A stretch of DNA of 28,956 bases from an uncultured Bacilli bacterium (GCA_934086355.1 CAKOID010000005.1:1-28956); one strand, 5' to 3'. Shown: positions 6,784 to 15,948, counted from the stretch's first letter. Translations and numbers: made by a program. The notes: generated by a model not told the origin, from the sequence alone.

Positions 6784-8448
6784 ATGAAATATTTATTAAA
6801 TAAAATTAGTAAACAAACTTTATTTTTTATATCTTTGATAGGAATTGTTGTGGTTTCTTTAACTATGCTTACAACATTTGCTTATCAATCTTTACAAACG
6901 GAGTATAATAGTGATAGTAAAAAAGGATTAACGGTAAATGCTGGAGTATTGGATGTTACTTTTGCTGTTACAAATAGAATTAATGAAACTAATTTGCGTT
7001 TATTAGATAATTATAAAACAGCAAGTTATTCAGAGTTTACTATAGATAATACAAAGAGTAGTGAAGATGCAGCATATAAAATAAAATTAGTAGATTTAGA
7101 ATATAGTGAATCATTAAAAATAAGTGATTTTAAATATACAATTACAAAAGTAAACGATAATGGATTAGAAATTATTAGTGAAGGGGACTTTAGTACTTTA
7201 TCTACTACAGAAATAGAATTATCAAGATATATGACAATAAAAAAAGCTTCTATAGAAAAAGTAAGATTATATTTATGGATAAAAAATAGTGAAAATAATC
7301 AAAATAATTTAAAAAATAGTAGTTTTAAGGGAATTATACAAATTGAATCTATGTTTGATTCAGAAACACCTACTTTAAAAAATACTATATTAAAAAATGC
7401 TAAAAGTGCAACGGGAGAAAGAACAACTTATCAGGAAGTACCTTTGACTCTGCCAGGTGAAGCCATAAACACAGAAGCTGAAAAAACACTTTCTAAAGCA
7501 GAAGATGATTATGGAGATAGTTATTACTTTAGAGGAAATGTAATAGATAATTATGTAAACTTTGCAGGAATGTGTTGGAGAATTGTAAGAATTGCAGGAG
7601 ACAGTAGTATAAAACTAATATTAGAAGATCAAGATGAACTTTGTTCGGAAGCCATGGATGGAAATTGGAATATTCCTACTGAAACTGGTGGAACAATAAA
7701 AAAAGGAAATTTTGGATATACACAATATGACATAGGAACATTAACCGCTTCGGATGGAACAACAAATTCAAGTTTGAAAAGTATAATGAATTATTTAAAT
7801 GGTAAGACAAATAATATTACTTCAATGGCTTATGCCTTTAAAAATTTTCAAGAGCAAACAAATAATAATAATAAATCTTTAAAAGACAAAATTATTGAAA
7901 AATATGATTATGATATTACAAAATATTTAAAAAGCGGTGATTGGTGTTTGAATAATAAAGCATTTGCAACTTTAGATAACAATGAGGCACCTCTTTCAAA
8001 TGATGAAATACTTGATAGATATGTTAAAAATGCTACATTTTATTATGATTCTTATATACGTTTGAATAGTAATACGTTAAAAAAACCTACATTTAAGTGT
8101 AATTCGATAAGTATAAGTAATTATGAAGATAACAATAAAACAAACATGTATGTAGGAACGCTAACAGTTGATGAGATTACTTTTATAGGCTTAAAATTAG
8201 GACGAGATAATATAAATAACTATTTAATTAATAAATATCAACAGCAAAATACAATATATTTTTGGTCTTTGTCTTATGGTAAATTTAGTGATAATGTAGG
8301 TTCTGCTTTTGGTGTGCATAGTACAGGTAATGTTACTCTTGATAGCATGTATTACAGTAGTTATTTTCGTCCTGCTATTGCACTTGCAACTAATGTAGAA
8401 ATTTCTAATGGTGATGGAACAATTAATAATGCTTATGAAATAAGATAA
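6784..8448 (+). CDS. Secreted/anchored surface protein with TasA/camelysin-like N-terminus
   Basis: A large exported protein with a membrane segment at the N-terminus (LFFISLIGIVVVSLTMLTTF). Next is a beta-rich region with VNAGVLDVTF and FTIDNTKSSEDAAYKIKL, which resembles TasA/CalY (camelysin) proteins. The C-terminal half has FAGMCWRIVRIAGD and ends with SYFRPAIALATNV and GDGTINNAYEIR, a pattern common in surface proteins of gut Bacilli. Its role is unknown; a fibre or adhesin-type function is inference. No LPXTG motif is present. In-frame TTG and ATG codons occur 9 and 6 bases upstream. The ATG used here places the purine-rich GAGTTGATG at a workable distance, but the ATG at 6778 is also possible. 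Confidence 0.7.
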   Translation: MKYLLNKISKQTLFFISLIGIVVVSLTMLTTFAYQSLQTEYNSDSKKGLTVNAGVLDVTFAVTNRINETNLRLLDNYKTASYSEFTIDNTKSSEDAAYKIKLVDLEYSESLKISDFKYTITKVNDNGLEIISEGDFSTLSTTEIELSRYMTIKKASIEKVRLYLWIKNSENNQNNLKNSSFKGIIQIESMFDSETPTLKNTILKNAKSATGERTTYQEVPLTLPGEAINTEAEKTLSKAEDDYGDSYYFRGNVIDNYVNFAGMCWRIVRIAGDSSIKLILEDQDELCSEAMDGNWNIPTETGGTIKKGNFGYTQYDIGTLTASDGTTNSSLKSIMNYLNGKTNNITSMAYAFKNFQEQTNNNNKSLKDKIIEKYDYDITKYLKSGDWCLNNKAFATLDNNEAPLSNDEILDRYVKNATFYYDSYIRLNSNTLKKPTFKCNSISISNYEDNNKTNMYVGTLTVDEITFIGLKLGRDNINNYLINKYQQQNTIYFWSLSYGKFSDNVGSAFGVHSTGNVTLDSMYYSSYFRPAIALATNVEISNGDGTINNAYEIR

Positions 8449-8460
8449 TATTTAACTATG

Positions 8461-8482
8461 AAAGTACTTTATTGTACTTTTT
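8461..8482 (+). terminator. Terminator after the surface protein gene
   Basis: AAAGTAC and GTACTTT form a 7-bp stem with a 6-base loop, followed by T's. Confidence 0.75.
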
Positions 8483-8536
8483 ATTTGCATATTTTATTAT
8501 ATTAATATAAAATTATATATAGTTGATGGTGGTATT

Positions 8537-9412
8537 ATGCAGTTTAAAAATATAATATACGGTTTTATAATTGGTGATGTATATGGTACAAGTATTTTAA
8601 ATAATCCAATAAATAATGATATTAAAATACACGATAATAATATATTAAATATAGAAAAGGGATGCTATTCATTTCTAACAACAAACATGTTAGCAACTAT
8701 AGATTCAATTACAGAAAATAAAGAAATAATTCCAAAAGATATAATAATTAAATTATGTACAAGTTTAATTACAGGAAAATATACATCAAACAATAAAATA
8801 TATTTAGTAGATAAAGAAAGTTTAAAAGTACTAGAACATTATAGAAAAAAGAATAACTTAAATTACATATATGATGAAATTGATTTAAGTGCATATCCAA
8901 CTAGTAGAATTATACCAATAACTATATATAATTATTTTAACAAAGATACATTAGATACACTAATACCAGTAATATCATTGACTAATACAAATGAAATTGT
9001 ACTATTAGGTTGTTTTATATATTATAAATATCTTTTAAATATATTAGAAGGTTATAATAAATATAAGTCATTAAAAATAGATATTCCTAATTATTTTAGT
9101 AATAGAAGTAAAAAAATATATAAAAATATATTAAATAATAATATATTTTATAAAGATATTGTATTTGATGATAATATAATAAATGTTTTAAAAATAGTAT
9201 TTTATGTAATATTAAATAGTGAAAATATGAATGATGTTTTAATGATGATAAGTAATTTAGAAGGTAATACTAATTTATATTGTTCTCTTATTATGACTTT
9301 AGCAACTACATTATATGGACTTAATACTATTCCAAGTGATATAATAAAAGATATAAAAAATAAAAGAAATATTAATAAATATATAAGTAGATTTGAAAGG
9401 ATGTTTTTATGA
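8537..9412 (+). CDS. Degenerate ADP-ribosylglycohydrolase-fold protein (probable pseudoenzyme)
   Basis: A 291-aa protein that follows the ADP-ribosylglycohydrolase (DraG/ARH) plan from end to end. IIYGFIIGDVYGTS matches the opening GxxIGDALG, YPTSRIIPI matches the GNGSxMRxxP region, and the LEGNTNLYCSLIMTLATTLYG region matches the GGDTDTxAA...ALAGAxYG helix. The metal-binding residues are lost. SDDT near residues 45-48 reads SFLT, and GGDTD reads EGNTN (Asn244 and Asn246 for the two Asp). The hydrolase reaction is therefore not expected. It may bind a ligand or a partner without catalysis. GGTGGT precedes the ATG. The stop overlaps the cyclophilin start (ATGA), so the two proteins are probably made together. 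Confidence 0.7.
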   Translation: MQFKNIIYGFIIGDVYGTSILNNPINNDIKIHDNNILNIEKGCYSFLTTNMLATIDSITENKEIIPKDIIIKLCTSLITGKYTSNNKIYLVDKESLKVLEHYRKKNNLNYIYDEIDLSAYPTSRIIPITIYNYFNKDTLDTLIPVISLTNTNEIVLLGCFIYYKYLLNILEGYNKYKSLKIDIPNYFSNRSKKIYKNILNNNIFYKDIVFDDNIINVLKIVFYVILNSENMNDVLMMISNLEGNTNLYCSLIMTLATTLYGLNTIPSDIIKDIKNKRNINKYISRFERMFL

Positions 9413-10008
9413 AAAAATATATTAAGTATATAATATTTATAGGTTTAATAATTATATTAGTTGTAGGATTAAATTGGCCAACTAACAATGAAATTATTAA
9501 TGTAGAAATGAGTGTAAAAGACTATGGTAAAATAACTTTAGAATTAGATAAGGAAAATGCACCAATAACTGTTGAAAATTTTGTTAAATTAGTAAATAAT
9601 AAATTCTATGATGGATTAACTTTCCACAGAATAATAGATGGTTTTATGATTCAAGGAGGAGATCCTAATAAAGATGGTACTGGTGGAAGTACAGAAACGA
9701 TTAAAGGTGAATTTAAAAATAATGGAGTCAATAATACTATAAGTCATAAAAGAGGTGTTATATCAATGGCACGTAGTAGTGACGCAAATAGTGCTAGTAG
9801 TCAATTCTTTATAATGCATAAGGATAACACTAATTTAGATGGTAGTTATGCTGCATTTGGTCATGTAACAAGTGGAATGGATGTAGTAGATACTATTGTA
9901 AAAAATACTAGTACGTATGGTGATGAAAACGGTATTGTACCCGTTGATAAACAACCAGTTATAGAATATATAAAAATTATTAAAAATGAAAAAACTACAG
10001 AAAAGTAG
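9409..10008 (+). CDS. Membrane-anchored cyclophilin-type peptidyl-prolyl isomerase
   Basis: Speeds cis/trans isomerisation of proline bonds in exported or envelope proteins. A single N-terminal helix (about residues 4-22) anchors it, with the enzyme outside; there is no lipobox cysteine. The cyclophilin core is complete: FHRIIDGFMIQGGDP with the catalytic Arg, SMARSSDANSASSQFFI and LDGSYAAFGHVTSGMDVV. As in many bacterial forms, the Trp that binds cyclosporin is absent (SYAAFG). It shares a four-base overlap with the ARH-like gene. Its last codons form one arm of the terminator shared with the convergent flippase gene. Confidence 0.93.
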   Translation: MKKYIKYIIFIGLIIILVVGLNWPTNNEIINVEMSVKDYGKITLELDKENAPITVENFVKLVNNKFYDGLTFHRIIDGFMIQGGDPNKDGTGGSTETIKGEFKNNGVNNTISHKRGVISMARSSDANSASSQFFIMHKDNTNLDGSYAAFGHVTSGMDVVDTIVKNTSTYGDENGIVPVDKQPVIEYIKIIKNEKTTEK

Positions 10009-10014
10009 TTTTTA
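9990..10014. terminator. Bidirectional terminator shared by two convergent genes
   Basis: A 9-bp stem (AAAAACTAC with GTAGTTTTT) and a 6-base loop serve both strands. The cyclophilin stop codon lies within the stem, and the flippase stop codon overlaps its right edge, so only three bases separate the two genes. Confidence 0.8.
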
Positions 10015-11652
10015 TTTTGAAGTTTTAAAGTGTAATTTGCGTTTTATCTTATCAATAAAATCTCTTCCAAATACTTCATCTATAACATTTAACTTATATG
10101 TAATAAATATATATATTATTGCACCTATAATAGAATTAATAACAGTTACAGCCATTGCACCACTTCTAGTATATAAATTAAATGGTAAAACTTTATTTAA
10201 AGCAAATAATACCATAAACATAATAGAAACAGCAAAAAGTACTTTATATGTCATATTAATTGTAGTATTAAATTTTAAACCTTTACTTTCTTTCTTTAAA
10301 TAGTATATACTAACACCTATACTTAAAAAGTATCCTATACAAGTAGCAATTATACTACCTATAAAACTTTCAATTCCTATATATTTACATAAATACATCA
10401 TAGGTACATCAAGCAACCCATTCGTAACAAAACCTAATATAACAGACAAATAAACTGCTTTAAATTTATTCATAGATTGTAACATTGTAGAAGTAGATAT
10501 ATTGATATTAACTAATAATGCAGTAAATATATTTATACTAAGTATTAAACCTCCATAATGATTAGTATTATAAAATATAGTCCAAATAGGAGTAGACAAG
10601 ATACTTATACCAACAGTCATTGGAATAGAAGTATAAAGTATAATTTGTAATGCTTTATTTATTTTTGCATTAACATTTTCATAATCTTTTTTTACATAAC
10701 TAGATACTATATTAGGTATTAAACTCATTGTCATACCAAGCACTATAGAATTAATAATCATTGATATTTTAGGACACCATGTTGATATACTAGATGTAAT
10801 AAATTCTACATCACTAGCACTATATCCTAAATGTTGTATTGTTCTACTAACTAATATCATATCAGTAGAAGAATATACATTTGTTATTAAATTTATAATT
10901 ATTATTGGTATAGAATAACTAGCAATCTTTTTTACTATTTCTTTACTAGTTATAGAATCTCTTTTATATTCTTTATCTAAATTTAAGTCTTTTTTATTAT
11001 TTTTTATTTTAATTATTAAATATAAATCAGCAACTAATGCTCCAAAGAAAGCACCAAGTAAAGATACTCCAACAGCAAGAGTTAATGTTCCATTAAATAC
11101 TTTATATATTAGGTATGAACCGAGTAACATAATTGCTATTCTAACAACTTGTTCTATTAATTGACTAACACTAGATGGTGTCATTATTTTATGACCTTGT
11201 AAGTATCCTTTTGTAACACTTAAGAAAGGTACAACTAATATAGAAACTGAAACACATCTTATTACAAAGGCAATATCGTTTATTGTATTACCTCCAGTCA
11301 TATTACCAATTATTAAATGTGCTATAGGTTTAGCAAAAGTAAATAGTAATACAAATGATAATATTGATAATATACTTATTATTTTTTTTGATATTTTATA
11401 AGTTCTAGTTTTAGCTTCTAAATAACCTAGTGTTTCATATTCACTAATTAATTTACTAATAGCACTAGGTATACCAGCACTTGATATACTTAAAAAAATT
11501 AAATATATATTATAAGCATAACTATATAATGCAGCTCCACGTGAACCAACTATCGAGTAAAATGGAACAACATATAACATACCTAATATCTTTACTAAAA
11601 AGATAAATACAGTTGCTATAACAGTTCCTTCTACAAAACTATTTTTTTTCAT
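10012..11652 (-). CDS. MurJ/YtgP/SpoVB-type lipid flippase (MOP superfamily)
   Basis: A 546-aa polytopic membrane protein with about 14 helices that moves an undecaprenyl-linked sugar precursor, probably lipid II, across the membrane. Family signs are the N-terminal VEGTVIATVFIFLVKILGMLY, then GAALYSYAYNIY, the SAGIPSAISKLISE loop, and QGHKIMTPSSVSQLIEQVVR. These place it with the YtgP (MurJ) and SpoVB proteins of Bacillus rather than with the O-antigen flippases. Sequence alone cannot tell the vegetative MurJ role from the spore cortex SpoVB role. AAGGAATG precedes the ATG. It stands alone on the minus strand. Confidence 0.88.
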   Translation of the reverse strand: MKKNSFVEGTVIATVFIFLVKILGMLYVVPFYSIVGSRGAALYSYAYNIYLIFLSISSAGIPSAISKLISEYETLGYLEAKTRTYKISKKIISILSILSFVLLFTFAKPIAHLIIGNMTGGNTINDIAFVIRCVSVSILVVPFLSVTKGYLQGHKIMTPSSVSQLIEQVVRIAIMLLGSYLIYKVFNGTLTLAVGVSLLGAFFGALVADLYLIIKIKNNKKDLNLDKEYKRDSITSKEIVKKIASYSIPIIIINLITNVYSSTDMILVSRTIQHLGYSASDVEFITSSISTWCPKISMIINSIVLGMTMSLIPNIVSSYVKKDYENVNAKINKALQIILYTSIPMTVGISILSTPIWTIFYNTNHYGGLILSINIFTALLVNINISTSTMLQSMNKFKAVYLSVILGFVTNGLLDVPMMYLCKYIGIESFIGSIIATCIGYFLSIGVSIYYLKKESKGLKFNTTINMTYKVLFAVSIMFMVLFALNKVLPFNLYTRSGAMAVTVINSIIGAIIYIFITYKLNVIDEVFGRDFIDKIKRKLHFKTSK

Positions 11653-11816
11653 TCAATCATTCCTTACATAAGAAAATTATATAATATTTATTAATATTTT
11701 TCATTATTTATCTTTATTTTATACATTTTATATACAAAATCTATACTAAAATATTTTAAAAGATAATAGTGAAATTGATAAATATAAAGTAGTAATATAG
11801 TATTTATAAAAGAATA
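11653..11816. other. AT-rich intergenic gap between divergent genes
   Basis: Very AT-rich DNA holding the upstream region of the flippase gene (a weak TATAAT on the minus strand) and the space before the ATPase promoter. No gene or clear hairpin is seen. Confidence 0.6.
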
Positions 11817-11845
11817 TTGATATAAATAAAACGATATATTATACT
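11817..11845 (+). promoter_or_regulatory. Promoter of the small ATPase gene
   Basis: TTGATA, 17 bases, TATACT. The predicted RNA start is near 11852, leaving a very short leader, which favours the TTG start at 11870 over the GTG at 11861. Confidence 0.7.
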
Positions 11846-11869
11846 AACGTATATAAGGAAGTGTTAGAT

Positions 11870-12670
11870 TTGAAGAAAAATATTTTTAAAATTAATGAAA
11901 TTAGCATACCATATGAAACATACACATATTATATAAATGATAATTTGTTTAGAACTACATTTGTATTTTATACAAGTAATATACCAACTTCTTATCATAA
12001 ATATTTAAAAAATATTATAAATGAATTTAGTATAAATATTTTTTATAGTTCTAAATATTATAGAAATGATACATTTGATAGTAGATACAATAATGAAATA
12101 GTTATAGTCTATGATGATAATTTTGATATAAAAAATAATATAGATTTAGAATATGATTTTAATTATATTCAAAAAAGATTTATTAAAAATAGCAATAACT
12201 TAAAATTTAGTGATAAATCTATTATAGTTAGTAATGATTTTTTAAATATGAATTTTAATGAAGAAGAATCGAATCAAAATTTATTAATAAAAAGATTTAA
12301 TTTAATTAGTGGTTTGAATGATACTGGTAAAACTATGTATTTAAAATTGATAGGTAAACTATTTGAAAGTAATTTATATGATATAACGGGTAATCTTTAT
12401 AGCAATAATAAAAAAATAAGTTCTAGTGAGAAAATCTTATATGAAATAGACAAAATGTTATTTTCAGAGATAAATAATTATGATAATTTTTTACTTTTAA
12501 TTGATAATATTCCTTGGCATTTATTAGATAATAAAAACAAAATTAATGTAATTGATAAATTATTTGAATTTTCTATGGATGAGAAGCCTATATATATTAC
12601 TTCGGTAGATAATGATATAAAAACTTTAACAAAAAAGAGAATATATAATCCTAATTTTATAAATTTATAA
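11870..12670 (+). CDS. Small ABC/SMC-like P-loop ATPase of unknown role
   Basis: A 266-aa protein not known to me as a named family. The first ~135 residues have no recognisable motif. A P-loop follows: GLNDTGKT (Walker A, about 148-155). Then comes ISSSEKI (about 183-189), which resembles the ABC/SMC signature SSGEKQ, and LLLIDNIPW (Walker B, about 208-216), where the usual catalytic Glu after Asp is Asn. The order fits a compact RecF/SMC-type ATPase head with unusually short spacing. The Asn suggests weak or altered ATP hydrolysis. The TTG start puts AAGGAAG at a normal distance, whereas the GTG nine bases earlier touches that site. The gene has its own promoter and stands alone. Codon use matches its neighbours. 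Confidence 0.6.
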   Translation: MKKNIFKINEISIPYETYTYYINDNLFRTTFVFYTSNIPTSYHKYLKNIINEFSINIFYSSKYYRNDTFDSRYNNEIVIVYDDNFDIKNNIDLEYDFNYIQKRFIKNSNNLKFSDKSIIVSNDFLNMNFNEEESNQNLLIKRFNLISGLNDTGKTMYLKLIGKLFESNLYDITGNLYSNNKKISSSEKILYEIDKMLFSEINNYDNFLLLIDNIPWHLLDNKNKINVIDKLFEFSMDEKPIYITSVDNDIKTLTKKRIYNPNFINL

Positions 12671-12702
12671 AGGAAAGATAGGAAGAATTTTAATAAAAAT
12701 TA

Positions 12703-12732
12703 TTGATTTCTGCTTTCTTTTTGTTTTATAAT
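12703..12732 (+). promoter_or_regulatory. Promoter of the thioredoxin-like gene
   Basis: TTGATT, 18 bases, TATAAT, about 30 bases before the ATG. Confidence 0.6.
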
Positions 12733-12760
12733 ATTTATTGTTATTAGAAAGAGAGTAGTT

Positions 12761-13318
12761 ATGGAAAAAGAATTATTAAGTAAAATTTATAAGTTAGGAA
12801 AATATATTTTATTAATGTTATTATTAATATTAATTGTATTAGTTGTAGGTGTTTCTAAAATGTATTCATCAAGTAAAACTGATAGTACAAAAGAAGAAAG
12901 TGATTATAATACTAATTATGATGTTTCGATGTTTAAAGAAATAAACGCAAGTGATTTAAAAACTGAAACAAAAGGGAAATTAAGTGTAGTATATATTGGC
13001 CGATCTACTTGTGGATGGTGCAGTGCTTTCTTACCGAATTTATGGGATGCACAAGAAAAATATGGTTATACAACTTTATACATCGATATAGCAAAAATTA
13101 TAGATTTTGATGAAGGCGGAATATTAGATCAAAGCTCTTATGATTTAATGACTAGTTTAACAGGAGAAGGTTATGAAGATTATGTTAGTAAAAACTTTGG
13201 TTCAACTCCAATGATACTTATTATGAAAGATAATAAAATTGTTGGTGCACAAACTGGTTATTCAGAATATGATGAATTTGAAAAAGTTCTTAATGATGCT
13301 GGAATAAAAAAAGATTAA
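12761..13318 (+). CDS. Membrane-anchored thioredoxin-like protein (CGWC)
   Basis: A 185-aa thiol-disulfide protein held by one N-terminal helix (about 13-34), with a short Ser/Lys-rich linker and a thioredoxin fold outside the membrane. The redox motif is CGWC (Cys84, Cys87) in VVYIGRSTCGWC. The cis-proline loop is present as FGSTPMILIM, and the fold ends in the expected KDNKIVGAQTGY strand pair. An insert of roughly 25 residues between the second strand and the cis-Pro is longer than in classic thioredoxin. Its partner is unknown; it could act on exported Cys proteins. GAAAGAGAG precedes the ATG. It has its own promoter and a strong terminator. Confidence 0.85.
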   Translation: MEKELLSKIYKLGKYILLMLLLILIVLVVGVSKMYSSSKTDSTKEESDYNTNYDVSMFKEINASDLKTETKGKLSVVYIGRSTCGWCSAFLPNLWDAQEKYGYTTLYIDIAKIIDFDEGGILDQSSYDLMTSLTGEGYEDYVSKNFGSTPMILIMKDNKIVGAQTGYSEYDEFEKVLNDAGIKKD

Positions 13319-13321
13319 TGA

Positions 13322-13375
13322 AAAAATCGTACTAAAATAAACAGATTTTAATAAACTGTATAGTACGATTTTTAT
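13322..13375 (+). terminator. Strong terminator after the thioredoxin-like gene
   Basis: A 13-bp perfect stem (AAAAATCGTACTA with TAGTACGATTTTT) encloses a small ACAG/CTGT hairpin. The symmetry lets it work on both strands. Confidence 0.85.
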
Positions 13376-13422
13376 TATTTGTAAATTCGACAAAATTAGT
13401 TAAAAAATGCATAAAAAAACTA

Positions 13423-13451
13423 TTGAACTATTTAAAAACAAGTGTTATATT
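13423..13451 (+). promoter_or_regulatory. Promoter of the ABC transporter, far upstream
   Basis: TTGAAC, 17 bases, TATATT. It predicts a start near 13458 and a leader of about 180 bases that includes the hairpins below. Confidence 0.5.
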
Positions 13452-13491
13452 TTAGACACTGTATTTAGTTTTGAAAGATGGTTAGTAAATA

Positions 13492-13575
13492 GAAATTGAT
13501 AATTGAATAAAAAAGAATGTGACCGCACCGGTAATTCGGCACGACCACATTCATAGAAATTAAATTAATAATTTC
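13492..13575 (+). promoter_or_regulatory. Structured leader element before the ABC transporter
   Basis: An inner 7-bp stem (GAATGTG with CACATTC, 13515-13521 and 13546-13552) holds a GC-rich 24-base head that can pair CCG with CGG. An outer stem flanks it (13492-13504 with 13563-13575, 11 of 13 pairs). The head is far richer in G and C than the DNA around it. No T tract follows, so it is not a simple terminator. It may be a cis-acting RNA or a regulator-binding site; it matches no class I know. Confidence 0.45.
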
Positions 13576-13638
13576 ATTAAATATAATATAGAATTATTAA
13601 TAAAATATGTCAATAAAAAATTAAGGGAGGAAGAAGAA

Positions 13639-15915
13639 ATGTTAGAAATAAAAAATATAAAAAAAATATATAAAACAGGTGATTTCACTCAAATTGCATT
13701 AAACGATGTAAGCATAAAATTTAGAAAAAATGAATTTGTAACAATTTTAGGTCAATCTGGTAGTGGGAAAACTACTATGTTAAATATTTTAGGTGGTCTT
13801 GATAAATATGATAGTGGAGACTTAATAATAAATGGTAAAAGCACTAAGAAATTTAAAGATAAAGATTGGGATGCATATAGAAATAAAAGTGTAGGTTTTA
13901 TATTTCAAAGTTATAATCTTATAAATCATATAAGTATATTAAAAAATGTAGAAATGGCTTTAAAATTAAATAATGTTTCAAGAAGAAAAAGACGTGAATT
14001 AGCAATAAACGCTTTAAATAAAGTTGGACTATTAGAACATATAAATAAAAAGCCAAATGAATTATCTGGTGGACAAATGCAAAGAGTTGCAATTGCAAGA
14101 AGCTTAGTTAATGATCCAGATATAATTCTTGCAGATGAACCAACAGGAGCATTAGATTCGAAAACAAGTATACAAATAATGGATATCATTAAAGAAATAT
14201 CAGAAGAAAAATTAGTTATTATGGTATCTCACAATAAAGAACTTGCAAATCTATATTCTACTAGAATTATTGAATTAAAAGATGGTTCAATAATAAGTGA
14301 TAATAATCCTGTAAAAGATAATGAAGAAATAATAACGAATTATAAATTAAATAAAACTAAAATGTCATTTTTAGAAGCATTATCTCTTTCATTTAATAAC
14401 ATCATGACCAAAAAAGGAAGAACATTATTAACTGCATTTGCATCAAGTATAGGTATTATCGGAATTGCACTTATATTAAGTCTTTCAAATGGCTTTGATA
14501 AACAAATAGATAAATATGAAAAAGGAATTTTATCTGCAATGCCAATAATAATATCAAGCGATAGTGTACAAATGGATGAAGATACTATGGAAAAATTAAG
14601 TGGGAAAAATCAAGAAAAATATCCAAATATTGATTATGTTATTCCTAAAAAAAGTAATGAAGAATTAATGACTAGAAAAAATAATATTACTGAAGATTAT
14701 ATAAAATATGTAGAAAATACTCCTAAAGATTATTCATATGGAATATCATATACAAGATATACAAATATAAATTTCATTCAAAAAACAAAAAACAAAATTG
14801 AATTAATAGATAATAAGTTATTAAATGCTACTAGCATACCTAAATCATTTACTGATAAACCATTCTTAAATATATATTATGATGTTATATCAGGTAGATT
14901 ACCAAATAAAATTAATGAAATGGTATTATTTGTAGATGCCAATAATAACGTAGATGAAAATATTTTAGATGCATTAGGACTTGATAAAACAAAAAATATA
15001 AATTTTAATGATATATTAAATTCTAAAATAAGAGTAGTAATGAATGATGATTTATATAAAGAATCAAATGGATACTTTATAATGAATAAGGAATCAGAAA
15101 AAATGTATTATGATGCATATGAATTAAACGTTGTTGGAATACTTAGAATGAAAGAAGAATATCCATCATATATAACATCTTCATCTTTAGGTTATACTGA
15201 TGATTTTATGGAATACTATATAGAAACTAATAATAATTCAAAAATCGTTAAAAAACAAAAAAATAGTGATATAAATATTTTAACCGGAATGTCATTTGAT
15301 AATTCTAATATGACAAAAGATAATATGATATCTTATTTAGGAGGAAAATCTGTTCCTTATGCAATTTATTTATATCCAAAAGATTTTAATAGTAAAGATA
15401 ATTTACTTAAATATTTAGACAAATATAATAAGGATAAAAGTGATGAAGATAAAATAGTATATACAGATCAAGCAAAGATGATATCGAATATGAGTGGTTC
15501 TATAATGAATGCAGTTACTATTGTTTTAATTGCTTTTAGTTCCATATCATTAATAGTTTCATCAATAATGATAGGAATAATAACTTATATAAGTGTACTT
15601 GAAAGAACTAAAGAAATAGGAATTTTAAGAGCTATAGGTGCAAGAAAAAAAGATATAACTCGTGTTTTTAATGCAGAAACTTTTATAATTGGTATAACAA
15701 GTGGATTAATAGGAGTTTTAATAGCATATCTACTAACTATTCCAGCAAATAAAATTATATACAAATTAACTGATTTACAAGATGTAGCAATATTAAGTCC
15801 TACTCATTCTATCATTTTAATTATAGTAAGTATGACTTTAACATTAATAGGCGGATTTATCCCTGCTAAAATAGCAAGTAAAAAAGATCCGGTTGTAGCA
15901 CTTAGAAGTGAATAA
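13639..15915 (+). CDS. MacB-type ABC transporter: ATPase fused to FtsX-like permease
   Basis: A 758-aa fusion. The N-terminal ATPase (1-225) has Walker A GQSGSGKTT (38-46), the signature LSGGQ (142-146) and Walker B IILADEPTGALD. The permease begins with a membrane helix near 262-285, has a large outside domain of about 330 residues, and ends with three helices. FtsX/MacB motifs ERTKEIGILRAIGA and PAKIASKKDPVVALRSE are present. Such proteins drive mechanotransmission, as in export or release of peptides, lipoproteins or antibiotics, not pumping through a pore. No periplasmic partner or two-component system is adjacent. The start has AGGGAGGAAG upstream. Control by the long structured leader is likely. 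Confidence 0.92.
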   Translation: MLEIKNIKKIYKTGDFTQIALNDVSIKFRKNEFVTILGQSGSGKTTMLNILGGLDKYDSGDLIINGKSTKKFKDKDWDAYRNKSVGFIFQSYNLINHISILKNVEMALKLNNVSRRKRRELAINALNKVGLLEHINKKPNELSGGQMQRVAIARSLVNDPDIILADEPTGALDSKTSIQIMDIIKEISEEKLVIMVSHNKELANLYSTRIIELKDGSIISDNNPVKDNEEIITNYKLNKTKMSFLEALSLSFNNIMTKKGRTLLTAFASSIGIIGIALILSLSNGFDKQIDKYEKGILSAMPIIISSDSVQMDEDTMEKLSGKNQEKYPNIDYVIPKKSNEELMTRKNNITEDYIKYVENTPKDYSYGISYTRYTNINFIQKTKNKIELIDNKLLNATSIPKSFTDKPFLNIYYDVISGRLPNKINEMVLFVDANNNVDENILDALGLDKTKNINFNDILNSKIRVVMNDDLYKESNGYFIMNKESEKMYYDAYELNVVGILRMKEEYPSYITSSSLGYTDDFMEYYIETNNNSKIVKKQKNSDINILTGMSFDNSNMTKDNMISYLGGKSVPYAIYLYPKDFNSKDNLLKYLDKYNKDKSDEDKIVYTDQAKMISNMSGSIMNAVTIVLIAFSSISLIVSSIMIGIITYISVLERTKEIGILRAIGARKKDITRVFNAETFIIGITSGLIGVLIAYLLTIPANKIIYKLTDLQDVAILSPTHSIILIIVSMTLTLIGGFIPAKIASKKDPVVALRSE

Positions 15916-15919
15916 CTAT

Positions 15920-15948
15920 TTGACTAACATACTATAAAGTGCTATACT
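15920..15948 (+). promoter_or_regulatory. Promoter of the transglutaminase-like gene
   Basis: TTGACT, 17 bases, TATACT, just after the ABC transporter stop. A short leader with a G-rich ribosome binding site (GGGGGGAG) follows. Confidence 0.75.

Noticed and set aside
9986..10303. Plus-strand frame of 105 codons antisense to the flippase gene
   Set aside because: It begins inside the cyclophilin end and terminator and lies over membrane helices of the flippase; no ribosome binding site.
13533..13544. AATTCGGCACGA, identical to the core of a common cDNA cloning adaptor
   Set aside because: Only 12 bases match, the flanks differ, and the stretch takes part in a symmetric hairpin with local sequence. 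Vector contamination is unlikely.
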